Positions 33,303 to 45,156 are shown, counted from the stretch's first letter. The stretch: DNA of 64,000 bases from Arctopsyche grandis (GCF_051622035.1 NC_135360.1:30707206-30771205); one strand, 5' to 3'. Notes: generated by a model from the letters alone, not told the origin. Program-made: numbers and translations.

Positions 33303-33316
33303 AGTTTGGACCATAT

Positions 33317-36300
33317 GAAAGTTTCGATCATAATTGAAACAACCGTCTGATCGCATTTATTACGACTTGGTTGGTCTGTGTTGCCAGTGAATTTATGAAT
33401 TTGGAATTTTCACGCTGAATACTGAAAATACAAATTCCAGGCAACCTAATCTACAATATGCCATTTGCGTCGATTTTTAATGTAATAAAATTCCTCTATA
33501 TGCTCTTACATAAATCGCGATAAAATAGTTGACAGTAAATACCGGTACATTTTAAAATTTACCGGTCTTTACCGATGGCGAAATTTCAGCATTATTCTAC
33601 TAGATATTATATACTAGATATTCCTCTTTAATATAATAATACTTACCGTTCTATCTATTATTGTTTCTTATTTTTCCATATTTGTTCATCTTAAGATTGT
33701 ATTGAATCTTTTATAGTCATTAAATTGAATGAGATGATTGCGCGATAAATCTAAGACGTTCTTTAATGTATCTTATTACATATACGCATATACATACATA
33801 CATACATACAAGAAACGGCAACTTATGTATACGTTTACGAGCTAATAAAGTTAACGATAAAACGAGGCGAATTTCCATTACTAAAGCAAACTGCGGGAAT
33901 ACTTTCTCAAATTCTGTTATTAGACTGTGTGATGCGAGAGGAAGTTACGCGTCAAAACTAAAATACGTGTTAGATACATATGTAGACGTATCTTATGTTT
34001 GTATGTATACCTTCTTACTCTTACCTTTCTCCATTTTCGCGTGTGATATTGAATTTATATATTCTACAAAAACCCCATCCCTATATTTCTGCGAACTCCT
34101 GATAATCTGACATATTTCACGTAGATAGCGTGTAATATTTTAGAGCTAGCAGTGTGTCAGGGGTGTTACATGTGTATACTACGTATATTTATTAAAAGTT
34201 CTCGTGGGGGTTTGTACAAAAGACGCATTAACAACAAATTCATATTTTGGCATTCGCTCGGCTCGTTTTGAGCTATTAAAGTTACTCTTTTGTATGTTCG
34301 TTCATATGTGTGTGTGTGTGTGTATTTATTTTTGTTTGAATTTACTAGTGCGAAAATATGAAATCCGTATATCAAAAAAAAGTGCGCGAATGTGTGTGTT
34401 TGACCCCATAATTAATTGTATTTTTTCACTCAGCCGTGTCGTGCCACGCCGTAATATAATATATTGCAGAACAATTAATCCTCGACGCTTAAACTATTTT
34501 AACCCTGTTTTGTTTTATCGTCTTCTATTTTTATATACATACAGTATCGGTCATCGAAATCGAATTAATTTATTTAAAATTGCATACATTTTTCCGTTTC
34601 CTGTTTAAATTATTAAAACAAAATACTGTAACAAACTCATTTTTTTGAAACCATTAAAACAGCGTTATCAGCGATCGATACTGATTATAAATTAGGCAAA
34701 ATCTAGAGGTCGAATTTTCTTACGATTTTATACGTATTGTATAGTAAATTTTCTAGATAAAATAAAGATAATTTGTATAAAGAAAATTTTATTTTAAAAT
34801 AATCATTTCTGGATGTTGTTTTTTTTTAATTTATTTACAATTTTTGCCATTACATTTTACGATTATTGTGTGATAGTGGTTAAATCCTTTGCTATTTAGG
34901 TGTGAAATTAGATCATGTGATACACATCATCGGATGACTGTACTATGTATTATTATATGTACATACTAAACAACGCGTTTTTTACTTTTAAGCCTTTGAA
35001 GATCATGACTATAAATCGGATTTTGACCAGGGAATTATCTTTTTGGGGCAGGGAAATTTGCGAATGGGCGGTATTGGTAACACATAATGTATAAAGAGTA
35101 GCGGAAATATAACAAAAAATGTTCTCATCTTCCAAATATTAATCTGAATATGTCCTTGGGCCATGCATTATTTTTTATTTAATTAGACGTAAAATTTTAT
35201 TCTTCGCAATTTATAGAAAATATTATGTGGACGTCCATTGATTCGGTACTTGGTATATAAAGAATGTTCCCAGTTCGGCCGTTTAGGGGACTATTACTAT
35301 GACTATCCAATCCTTCAAATTTGTGATGTAAAAAGTTTACTTATACGTTTAAAATTTGAAAATGGTCTAATTTCAATGATCGATATTGTATTTTTTTTTA
35401 TTAATAATACATATTTGATGTAAAGTCGATGTCAAAACTCTTCATGTTTCGATGTCGGGGAGTAGTCGCGATATGGATCTGGTCTTACTGTTTGTTGTAT
35501 CGCATGCATCTAAAAACAAATAGACCTTATCGGCGCGATCTCTAACCGGAGAGCTACCTCATTAATTTTTGTGTTTCTCGAAATGGTGAACTCGGGAAAG
35601 CACATATAAATGAACGAAATAAAATGAGAAGAAGAAAAAAAAAACGATCAGTAAATAAAACAAGTAAAAATGTCGTTCTGTCTCGTGAGGAATGTCAGTT
35701 TGATTGATTCGTTCATTTGTATGGTAGTGGATTTGAAGGAGCATCAAAAAGTTCGACTGTTCGAATCGTTCTTATTTACAAATTAATTTTGTCTGCGACC
35801 ACACTAATTGACTTAAATCTGTAATATTTCGGAAGACGTTAACGCGCTTTGTGCGCGCGAAGAATAAAAGCCGAAAAAACTAGTTTTGTTAAATTGTTCA
35901 TTACGCACGGCGTGTAATTCGGAGAATGTTACCGGAGGTTTCTTTGTGCCTGGGGTATTACAAAAACGGTAATGACATCTCTGCACTGTTTTCAAAGCAA
36001 ACACTCGCGGTTTGATGGTCATTTACTGGCACTCGGTGATGAAAGAGGTCATTTAAAGAAAACACGAATCACCTACCTACTACTAACTCTTCAACACGTT
36101 TTTACACGTCCTTTTTTATCTTAACGATAATGTCTTTATTGTCCTCATATTTCGGCGGCAATCTTTCATTGCCTTTTTTCTGCATTTTCCCGCATTTGTT
36201 TTTGTTCGTATCATTCGTATTCCCGACGAGCCGAAATCCTAAAAACCAACATCATTATTGGTCACGTGTGGTGTAGATATACATATATATATATAAAATT

Positions 36301-36440
36301 ATCATATTTATCATTTTAAAGCATACTGCAATTAGTCCTTTCATGGGAGGAGCCAACGAAGCCGTCTACCCCTAATTCTAATCTGAGAGCTTGTACACAC
36401 TCAGTCATTTTATCATTTTTACTATCCCCTTCTTAGTTCA
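33317..36440. other. Long AT-rich interval without a supported gene
   Basis: About 3.1 kb. TTTACCGGT phrases repeat near 33540-33575. Plus ORFs at 33766-34110 (114 codons) and 34204-34608 (134 codons) are AT-rich, cover (TG)n and TACATA repeats, and have no domain. Nothing else was recognised. Confidence 0.4.
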
Positions 36441-36449
36441 GAATCGTTT

Positions 36450-36556
36450 TTGTTGTCTGACGAAGTTTGGGTTCTTATCCGATCGTTTTCAAACTTTGCC
36501 ATTTTGGTCGGTTTGGTCATCAATATAAGTGAAAAATAATCGTAATAGACACGTTT
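36450..36556 (+). repeat. Dispersed repeat family K, copy 1
   Basis: CCGATCGTTTTCAAACTTTG, CCATTTTGGTCGGTTTGGTC and AAAAATAATCGTAATAGACA. The same phrases recur at 41150-41235, 41385-41530 and, reversed, 43195-43335. Class unknown. Confidence 0.6.
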
Positions 36557-39400
36557 GAAAATATTGCTTCTTCTTTCACGGTGACATCTATCGTCCACAC
36601 TGTTCTGATCGTTTATCCCTTTTCGTCCCCCTCTCGCTGTGGCAGATTGAGCACTTTGCCATACTCATGATCAAAGTTTACGGAAAGAATTGGTGATTTA
36701 TTAATTAGGTTTTTTATATATTGTCTTAATTTTTTCGAGTCTTCATCAACTCGGAGTTTGTGCTATAAGGTGGACTTGGCTAACTGTGTACACATTCAAA
36801 CACCTTATACAATGTATGTAGTTATACAGATATTTACAACGAATCGCAAGCGTATGTATTGTTTGCAACAATCGACAAAGTCAAATACGCGAAGGGGATG
36901 CTGATTTTATTGGAATCATAACAACAATTAGATAAATTGGCGGTTGTTCTGAATTTTAATGACCATGCTGGTATTGCCAGTAATGATAGACCAAATCATT
37001 GAGAAATTGAAGATTTTCGAGACAGTGACCTCTCAACTGTTAAACAATCGCTTAACCATTTAGCTAAGATGTGGCTTATAAATATAATTATGTAGAACGT
37101 CAGAGAATAATCTAGTTTTTTATTCATTAAATTTGATCGAAAACTAGTAAGGAATTGTTAATTGTTTTTATTCCGGAATGTTTTGACTGTTTATTTAACT
37201 TACTCAACCATTTATTATGGCTTTCACTGAAACTGAAGCTTAGCTGCAACGTAATGGTAACAAAATGCTATGAGAATTTTCCGTTTCGTAAATATCATCC
37301 GAAAGATTATTCTTGAGAATATTGCTACTGAATAAACATTTGTTATACCGTGAAAATATTACATAATGTATTTATTCATTGTATATAAATATAAATACAA
37401 TGTGTTGCGGTTGTGATCAAACTAAATGGGGTCGACGGGATTTTAGAGGGCGTTTTTTAGGGACATCCTCGACACGTTTAATTATCCTTTTAATATTCCA
37501 TCATAATTCAGTATTCGGTTAAAACTTTCGTTCTTCTCTTTCGCCCTCGTTGTTGTGCGGGTTAATCCCGCGGGATTCTTCCGCCATAAAACATGGACAA
37601 CCTCATTTAGCCACTTGAGCGGTCAAGGCTTAAAAGGTCACACTATTAACGGTTTAGTTGCACAATGTTCCGACGAACACGGCGCGTCGTACCCAGTTTA
37701 CCTTATGAGAAAGCACTTATCCGATTGCCGAACCACCTCGATGGGGTTTAGATTAGTGTCGACTGGAAGCTCTTGTATAATTTTTTTTTTGTTGTTTTTC
37801 TCATTCCCAAGTATGGAATGTCAATTTGATTGATATATCATGTCCATACACTTAGCGGGACACCGCTAATCAAGCTCTCTTCTGTCGGATTCCTGCGGAG
37901 AGCTCGTCGCTTGCCCACAACTTGTTTTGTCACAGTAATTTGCTTCCATCTGTTACCCGACTGTATGTATATATTATATATGTAGTCGGTCGGGTTGGCG
38001 TTTAATTTCGACTCCGAATTAGTATCGATTATGCGATCAGGAAAATAACAGGTATGTGAACGTCAAATATGGAGTATAAACACTCCGAGGCTTTAATTTA
38101 ATTATCTACCTTAATTTAAATGTGCGCCTCGTGCGTTGCACTTAGTAGAGAGTCGGAAAGGTGAGTGAGATGAGAATGAAAAAATAAAAAATAAAAAAAA
38201 GGAAACGTTTGATGGGATGAGCGATGAGCTAGATTTGTCCATTAGAATAATCGAGCGTGGTTCGTTTTGAATTAATAATGCATACTATCTCAAGATTAAT
38301 AAGTGGGTAATATTTTGATATGCTTGACATTGTCGTAGAATGCAATTCCAAGTTAACCGATTTACATAATAACTCTCACCAGACTGACTGCTTTAATTGG
38401 AATTGAATAACTACGACTTCAATTCGTTTCAAGGCTAAAGTTGGGGCATTAAGCGTAGGTTCAGTCGTGACAGCATTTATCATATCTAATGTTTTCATAA
38501 GTCTTCTTAAAATGGTCTTGTTATCTATTATATTATATTTCAGTTAAGCGAAGCTGCGTTAAATTAAAGGGGTACATTTTCACGCCGCCAGCATACATAT
38601 ATATTGTATAGAAATATTTTTAAAAGGATTCCTTTCTGGAGTTTAAAAATAATCCATCATGTGACTCAGGTTTGTTTATTTTTGTTGTGTTGCGCATTAT
38701 GATTATTTTTAATACGGTAGTAATATTCGGAGCATTTTATAACGGTGAGCTTACTTCATAAGTTCGCGTTGCATATATTACGCGATTCTATGCCAAAATA
38801 TTTACATTTTCCTCGTCCCACGCTTTTCTTTTAAAAGCTTTTCCTTTGTAGCCGACACAATATTTTATAGTAGATCCGTTTTGTTTTATTCCGCGTTTGA
38901 TCGCGCGCGATTACTGAAAGGCGAAAACAATTTTACGTTTCACGCTCGTATTTTTGTTTTTGTTTTATATTCTGAAACTGCTTCTGTTTCTGTTTGTTCT
39001 ACCAATTGTAGTATGATGTTCGATTTTAGGACGACGCCGAGACAGTTTTCATTCTTGCCAAAGGGAAGCTCTGCTAATCCGACAAGGAAAAATTGTAGCT
39101 TTTGTTATACTCGGCCGTATCACGTCCACAACGTCGTTTGGAAACATTTATTATTAGTGGTACATTTGTACAGAGTGAGCCAGAGGAGCTCAACTATTTT
39201 GTAAACTGAATCAAGCAATTGAAACTTTTATTTTATTGAATCGTTTAATACACGATAAGACACTCATTTTCATATCGTTATTTCGTACTTAATTTAAGAT
39301 TGTAACTCGAAATTTTTGATTAATAACCTGGCGCACGCATTCGTGCACTGTATAGTGAACTGTCGATTTGCAGAATTCGCATGTGCATTATCACGATCGC
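36557..39400. other. Interval without a supported gene
   Basis: About 2.8 kb. A GC-richer block at 37545-37760 carries a 92-codon plus ORF (37555-37833) with no domain and a perfect palindrome (separate entry). A donor-like ACAG|GTATGT lies at 38047-38056. The 107-codon ORF at 38881-39204 has no recognised domain. Confidence 0.4.
37564..37577. promoter_or_regulatory. Perfect palindrome AATCCCGCGGGATT
   Basis: A 14-bp perfect palindrome preceded by TTA, so it contains TAATCCCG and its inverse. It resembles the spaced pair at 23165-23180. Back-to-back TAATCC cores are compatible with dimeric K50 homeodomain binding. No experimental support. Confidence 0.3.
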
Positions 39401-39403
39401 TTA

Positions 39404-39558
39404 GAACCGGGCCACTTGGTTGAAGGCGACCAGACCAATGTATGCAGTTAGATGGGGCGTGCCACGCCCGTTAACGTCTTGGTCGCTCACATTTCCATAC
39501 ATTTTTTTCTGGTGGCGCGACTAGTCGGACGATAAAGTTGCTCGGTGTGGCCCGGGTC
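39404..39558 (-). mobile_element. PIF/Harbinger-like MITE, copy 2, complete
   Basis: Begins GAACCGGGCCAC and ends GTGGCCCGGGTC (inverted repeats), with TTA on both sides (39401-39403 and 39559-39561). The interior matches 45157-45331 in reverse orientation (GACCAGACCAATGTATGCAG, GTCGCTCACATTTCCATACA). At 155 bp it has no transposase. A TTA target and termini rich in GGGCC fit PIF/Harbinger. Confidence 0.8.
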
Positions 39559-39630
39559 TTAGTTTGTTAGGGGTTTATTACAAATCGCTACAAACGACTC
39601 GGCTGCATGCTCATTTAGATTTAGTTATTT

Positions 39631-39943
39631 AACGAAATACGCGACTGTTTGAATTTAAGCAGATATTCATTGGGTCGCGCAGATGACATTTCGATGCGCA
39701 TTGATGATTGGCAATTATTAAAATTGATTTGGATCTTTCTGGCAAGTTTAAAAAGGTAAAAATCGAGACACAAGTATCTGGATCACAAGACGAGTGGAGA
39801 GGTGTATTGGGAATCTGACATAGAGTTCGCATAAGTGCGAGCAATACTCGCGTGTAAAATATATGCGAGCGAAAGAGACATCCGTACGTTCGACATGATA
39901 CAAGTTCGAGTGAACATGCGGTTAAACAGTCGCGGATTTCGTC
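39631..39943. mobile_element. Foldback element, family J copy 1
   Basis: Arms AACGAAATACGCGACTGTTT (39631-39650) and AAACAGTCGCGGATTTCGTC (39924-39943) are inverted with 18 of 20 matches. The left half (39655-39785) matches 62411-62535 in inverted orientation. In both copies one frame reads ADDISM(R/C)IDDWQLLKL and later LASLKR...SRHKY on the strand opposite to the 62-kb plus strand. The frame is interrupted by a stop here. Confidence 0.5.
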
Positions 39944-41149
39944 GATTTGTAGCGGAGCGGTTTCATAAATTTGAACCCAGCTTAAAAGGTTTCGTTATTA
40001 ATTTTAAGTTTTCTGTCTCATCCTGTACCTAAATATTTGATACCATTTTTCTTGTTTGTGACAATCTACGTGGAATGGCTAATAAAATAATACCCGTCAC
40101 TCCGTATACATGTCACTGTTATTCGACCATTGTTCAGAAAGAAGAGAAAAAAAAGGAATCGTTCCGCGATAAAGTGTCGCGCGAAAGATGATCCTGGCAC
40201 ACTCGTCTCCACATACCTACCGATCGATTATATTGGTCACGTTCCGTGGCTACCATTAATTTTCACGATTATTCGATATATATTTGAAGGAATGTGCTTG
40301 GCTTTTAGTTCTGCATTCTCCGGCAGTTGAGTCAGCTCATTCTCACCTACCCCGGCGCGAAGAGCGTGTATGTATCATGTTTTGTGGTTTTCATATACGA
40401 AATGCCACACGTTGATCGGTGACATCCGATGACTTCATAATATCGTCCATTGTTTTTGTATCGTTTAAATTTCCATATTGTTTGTAATGACATTTGCATT
40501 ATTGACGTGTGCTTGCGCACTGATCGTTCGTATGAATGGACGCGGTTGCAAAATGTCAATATTTTTTACGTAATCGGTTAATAATACACAGTTTAGTGTG
40601 CTACTTATTCTTATCTTTGTGTGGTTTTGTTTTGCGTAATTACTACGCCATTTCTGTAATTTATCCGAGGAGGTCTTCTATAATATGTAATGTCCTGTTT
40701 TCTATACCACAAACATTCATACAAAAAAAACTCATGTCTATTGTAGTAGATTTTTCAGGATAGAAACTCCATTTAGATTATTCACTTGTGATGCACATAA
40801 TTTTGATGTTTTTTTATTAATAACGTTCATTTATTCAATTGAAAACTTTTTCGCTTTATTTAAGCGATGTAACTATTTACTTGCTTTTGAAAAATTTAAC
40901 CACTCTTGTGAGTTTAATTTATACTTAGCCTTTCTTTCTCATTCTCAAGGATCTTTTGCAGTTTTGAAGAAAAGCAGAGGCACTTGACATCACTGTTCCA
41001 TGTTTATTTTAACAACTATTTTGTCAAAAGTTCACTTTAAATAGGGTTCTTTACGGGTTATGTTCGAATTATTGCTGAATTTTGGCACTACCAATAATTC
41101 ATTTTAGCCTCTGAAGTCAATATTATTCTCCATTTTTATTATGTATGTA
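39944..41149. other. AT-rich interval without a gene
   Basis: Nothing recognised over about 1.2 kb beyond short domain-free ORFs. Confidence 0.5.
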
Positions 41150-41530
41150 TGTTCCATATCCTACATTCTTCCGATCGTTTTGAAGCTTTTCCATTTTGCG
41201 TGGTTTGGTCATTTTTCTACTCAAATGTAGTCATTTGGTAAGAGTTTCAAGTACTGTACCCGAACTTGTGTGTACTTCCTAAACAACCTTGTCCTCTATG
41301 CTCGGGGTTTTATGTTCTGTTCATTAGTAGATAAAAGTAACTAAGCCGTTCCTTTTTTTCAAGGTTTTTATTAGTATGACAAACTTCCTATTGCAATTGG
41401 TTTGACAAGCTTCCTACACTATTCTGGTCGCTTTGAAACATTGTCATTTTGCGAGGTTTGGCCACCGATAGAGATTTCAAATGGGTCCGCTAAGTCGATG
41501 GTGAAATATAATCGTAATAAACACGTTTAA
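41150..41530 (+). repeat. Dispersed repeat family K, copies 2 and 3
   Basis: Two direct copies occur. One is at about 41150-41235 (TTCCGATCGTTTTGAAGC, TTTTGCGTGGTTTGGTCA). The other is at about 41385-41530 (GGTCGCTTTGAAACATTG, TTTTGCGAGGTTTGGCCA, ATAATCGTAATAAACACGTT). The second is the longer version. Confidence 0.55.
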
Positions 41531-41599
41531 GAATCCAAAAAATTTTGAGAAGGTGATAGCTCACCACTGCCAATAGCCAGTAGCCTTGTTTGTTTGACT

Positions 41600-41613
41600 C
41601 CCCCCCCCCCCCC
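41600..41613. repeat. C homopolymer, 14 bp
   Basis: An uninterrupted C run, prone to length error in assembly. Confidence 0.95.
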
Positions 41614-42060
41614 GTCAGTTTTTAATTGTTTATAAGGTAACGGAATATCACTGGAAAAACACTTGCAAAAAAAAAACTCCACCAAATGGCAAATTTGTAA
41701 AAATGTTTGATATGGTAATGTAGCAAATCAGGTCACAATTTAGAAGAAGAAGACTCAAATAACCCCAAAGGCATCAAAAATTTCGTGTAATTTATTACAA
41801 AGTTCTTTTACATGTAATTTTTTTCATACAAATCTACACTTTGCCTTTGTTGATTTTAATCTATATATGTATGTGTAGTTGATGTTTGGTGACTCATTTT
41901 TTGGGTGCTTCGAAATGAAATCGGTAGAGTTATTTCGGATAGTAGTTCATAAAAGTCGGTTAAGATGACTATCCACGATAGAGCGATAAGGGTCAATAAG
42001 GTGAAAGAAATTGACGCAAGTGCGACACTTTCTTTGAGTTTGAATACATATAAATGTACG
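41614..42060. other. Interval upstream of the candidate promoter
   Basis: AT-rich, without recognised features. Confidence 0.4.
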
Positions 42061-42067
42061 TTGCATG

Positions 42068-42098
42068 TATAATCGTTGGCTCTCTTTCACAGTCAGTT
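42068..42098 (+). promoter_or_regulatory. Candidate core promoter: TATAAT plus TCAGTT initiator
   Basis: TATAAT at 42068-42073 is followed by GTCAGTTG at 42093-42099. The arthropod initiator consensus is TCAGT(T/C), and the distance of about 27 bp to its A is close to the normal TATA-to-start spacing of about 30. An open frame with a donor lies within the next 210 bp. The spacing is slightly short and the TATA is weak. Confidence 0.3.
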
Positions 42099-42213
42099 GA
42101 CGTTCATTGTTCTTCTGTGAGGTGGTGAATGCATAAAATATTCAACGATCGGCTTCGATCGCAATTACCACAGAGAGAACGAACGACCGGGGAGAGAAAA
42201 GTGTAACCTCAGA

Positions 42214-42300
42214 ATGGCCCAAGTCACTGGCAGAGCCGAAAATAATTACAGAGTCCATTGTTCGGGGCTCGGCAGAGGAGGCTTCGAGCACACCAGTGAG
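42214..42300 (+). CDS. Candidate first coding exon, 29 codons
   Basis: From the ATG at 42214 the frame reads MAQVTGRAENNYRVHC, then SGLGRGGFEHTSE, and stops exactly at a donor-like GAG|GTGAGG (42298-42306) in phase 0. The segment is far GC-richer than its surroundings and lies about 120 bp after the initiator-like TCAGTT. No domain can be named from so few residues. The minus-strand ORF 42142-42549 (135 codons) is an alternative reading and also lacks a domain. If it is coding, it cannot splice in frame to 60460-60536, because that exon has an in-frame stop in phase 0. Confidence 0.2.
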
Positions 42301-42549
42301 GTGAGGTGAGGTGTGGTGTACCTTGGAGTGTGGAGGTGGTCGCATTGTCTGGCCACAAGAACACTTCATAAACCAATCTGCGATTCGCGTGTCCTGAGCC
42401 TTCACGAGCCCCCCTTCGATGGTCGTCGTTAGCGTTCTCCGTGCTCCTATTCTCTTCCTTCTATGGAGAATTTTGAATTTCGACAGACGATGGAGCGCAA
42501 CAACTCTCCTTTTGTTGCCTTCATTGTGTACATATATATAGATATTCAA

Positions 42550-43194
42550 ATTTTAATTTCCTCTCATTTAATTAATTCCATTATCGTTTTCTTCTTACGT
42601 CGTCCCATCCTTATGTATATCGCATTAGCCGATATCCTATATCTGAAACGCTTCAATAGACGATCGACATCGATACTCTTATTAGGCGGAAAAGCGATAT
42701 TCTTCGCAAAGCTTTCTTGGAATTTCTATTATTTTCGTACGGGTGTATAATAATAGCACTCGGAGTCGCCAAGTTTGTAAATTATTCATTATTCTTGTGG
42801 ATGTCAGGGTGTTTCACCTATCGATTTATTGTGTTTAATAAATGATGAAACTGACAATGCTGAACGATTCTATTCTTATATGAGTACCTTGCGAATAAGT
42901 CTTTCTTATTGTGGCGTTCTCGTGCTTTGTAGGTATTAAATGTATATGAATGTAGGTATGTGTATAAAGCACGAATGTCCCATATGGCTATATATGGGGG
43001 AAGTACATAATTGAAAGATTCACCACGCGTGAAAGAGACATTGATGGCTAATAACGTGAATAAGATATAGTGTGAAAAAGAAAAAGAACTAGGCGTTTAA
43101 ACAATTAAAATCTGACAAAGCGAGAGGGTTGCAGAAAGGAAAAATAAATACGGCAACTTACCATTAGACGTCAGTATGGTCAGAATTGTAGCAT
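42550..43194. other. Interval without a supported gene
   Basis: An AT-rich ORF of 95 codons (42463-42750) has no domain. Nothing else is seen. Confidence 0.4.
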
Positions 43195-43335
43195 TTTTTA
43201 GACTTGTTTATTACGATTATTTTTCACCGTCGTACTGGCAGATTTGATTTGAATATATATTGTTGACCAAACCGCGCAAAATGGCAAAGTTTCAAAACGA
43301 TCGGAAAAATGTAGGATATTAAATCCAAATGTTGT
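43195..43335 (-). repeat. Dispersed repeat family K, copy 4, inverted
   Basis: TTATTACGATTATTTTTCAC, TGACCAAACCGCGCAAAATG, GCAAAGTTTCAAAACGATCGG and AATGTAGGATAT are the reverse complements of the K phrases at 36-41 kb. Confidence 0.65.
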
Positions 43336-45150
43336 CAGATGAAAGAGCGAAGTGATTGTAGAGGCATGAACATAAATTTAAAAAATAATGTTAGATATGG
43401 ACATTATTTTTAAAGTTGGAAAAATAATTTTAATATGTTAATATATTATATATGGACGATGGGGATTGCGGTATTTCTCTATCTTCTGGGACGATGTTTA
43501 TTTTTATATAAAAAAATACATCAGGTTTACATGACCGCGACAGCAGGGCGGGTAAATCCCGAAGAATAAATATTGCAATAAATGTATTCATTAACGTTAT
43601 CTATTTCTTTATAATGTAAACATTTAAGTTAATATTACTTAAATGAGTAATTTTTGTATAATGGTAGGGATAATGAATCAGAATATACATGCGTTTTACA
43701 TACATAATTAGCATTTAGTGTCACGCGTTTCTTTGTGAATAACGTATTTGTGCCTAAATCAAAAGCTTAAATTCCTTCGCAGGTAAGTTTTGTAAAATTA
43801 TTTCATGGTGTTATCTAAAAATACCTTTAAAAGTGACATTAGGCACGAAGCGAAAGAGCTTTTCTATTCTTTAGCGCGCACCCTCAGACGAAACATCCAA
43901 TTAATTTCGCATTACATATTCACATATCGCCGTGATTATCTTGTCACGGCCATATTCGTCACTTTCCAATTAATTAGTAAGTACTCGGCGCTACCTGTTC
44001 CATTCGTTTTTCCATTTTCAATTTGCACCGTAAAAGTAAATGTCGTGCTTTCAATTAATTTCGCCGGTGTTCGGCTTCCGATTGAAATATGCTCGAACGA
44101 AAAGTGCTCACCATTAATCAACACGTATGCATACGCAAGTTTCATTTGCAACTATTTATATTATCGGTGTATATATAAAACGCATAAAAAAAAAGCACCA
44201 AATCATATTTCATGTTGTTGTGAGTTCATTACGTTTCAACTTTCGATTTTTACGACCGATTTTGAAACGCCAGAGTTTTCGAACTCTATTCATCAAATTA
44301 ATTAGGTACTCATTTATATTATTATGATTATCGGATTGAGTAATTTACGTTTTCCGTGTAAAATTGGATGTGTAGCTTTATAGTCAGAGACAGTTCTGCA
44401 ATACTGTCGTAAGTAGTGAACGATTTGTATTTGATTGACACTGATTTGTAACTACACAATAGCTCACACTGACTTCCTACATATTTAGTTTACGGGCTGT
44501 AAGTGCTCGTCATAAATGACGGGCGGTAATTTGGTTTATTGATTCCTTGATTCATTGTCTTACCTCCTTCCCGTTGCTTTCCATCCATCTCTTGATGTCT
44601 CTTTCACTGCTTTGTGCATTATATATATATTATTAGGGCATTGTTACATCTACATACATATATATACTTAATTTTATAAATATTTAAATTAGGCCTACCT
44701 TCAATCGTGTACTGAGAGCGGTTGTGAAATTTTGAGGTAATTCCAACTAAAACAAATGGGATATGACGGTGTACAAGTATATAATTCAATAGATAACTTC
44801 GCCGAGAATGGCATGGTATTAGTTCGGTGGGCGTATTTGTAACCGAACGAGAGATATTTTGATTTTTATTCGAGGTGTTGAAATTTTCATTGATACTCAT
44901 TTATTGCTATTGTCTTGAATTGGCACAAACCGTGCAATGGCTTTTGTACGAGTCTATCATCTCAAACGAGTGTGGTACGTGACATTTGGAATTCACTAAG
45001 GAAATTCGTTTCCTTCATTTGACATTTTCATATCAAAGTCTATGTTAAATTAACTCCCTGTATAAGACAAAGATTGCCGTTCATTTTAAGGTTAGTATTA
45101 CTTTTTAAGCGAAGTTTATAGTATTTTGAGATCGGAGCTTTGGGCCTTGG
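43336..45150. other. AT-rich interval without a supported gene
   Basis: About 1.8 kb. The 166-codon plus ORF at 43805-44305 (starting MVLSKNTFKSDIRHEAKELF) begins 20 bp after the fused splice site at 43781-43784. It is one of the longer ORFs, but its later part is AT-rich with no domain, so it is probably chance. Confidence 0.35.
43771..43790 (+). promoter_or_regulatory. Fused acceptor/donor, candidate recursive-splicing site
   Basis: TTCCTTCGCAG|GTAAGTTTT joins an acceptor-like sequence directly to a perfect GTAAGT donor. This arrangement defines ratchet points in long insect introns. The pyrimidine tract is short (ATTCCTTCGC). It would suit a rightward gene whose long intron crosses this region and whose next exon could be that at 60460. 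Confidence 0.3.
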
Positions 45151-45156
45151 CTCTTA

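Noticed and set aside
34204..34608. 134-codon plus ORF as a gene
   Set aside because: It spans a (TG)n microsatellite that yields a Cys/Val-rich stretch; no homology recognised.
42142..42549. 135-codon minus ORF as a gene
   Set aside because: It overlaps the candidate plus-strand exon, has no domain, and its middle is the translation of a GAGGTGAGGTGAGG short repeat on the other strand.
43805..44305. 166-codon plus ORF as a terminal exon
   Set aside because: No domain. The later part is AT-rich and low in complexity, and no polyadenylation context was distinguished.
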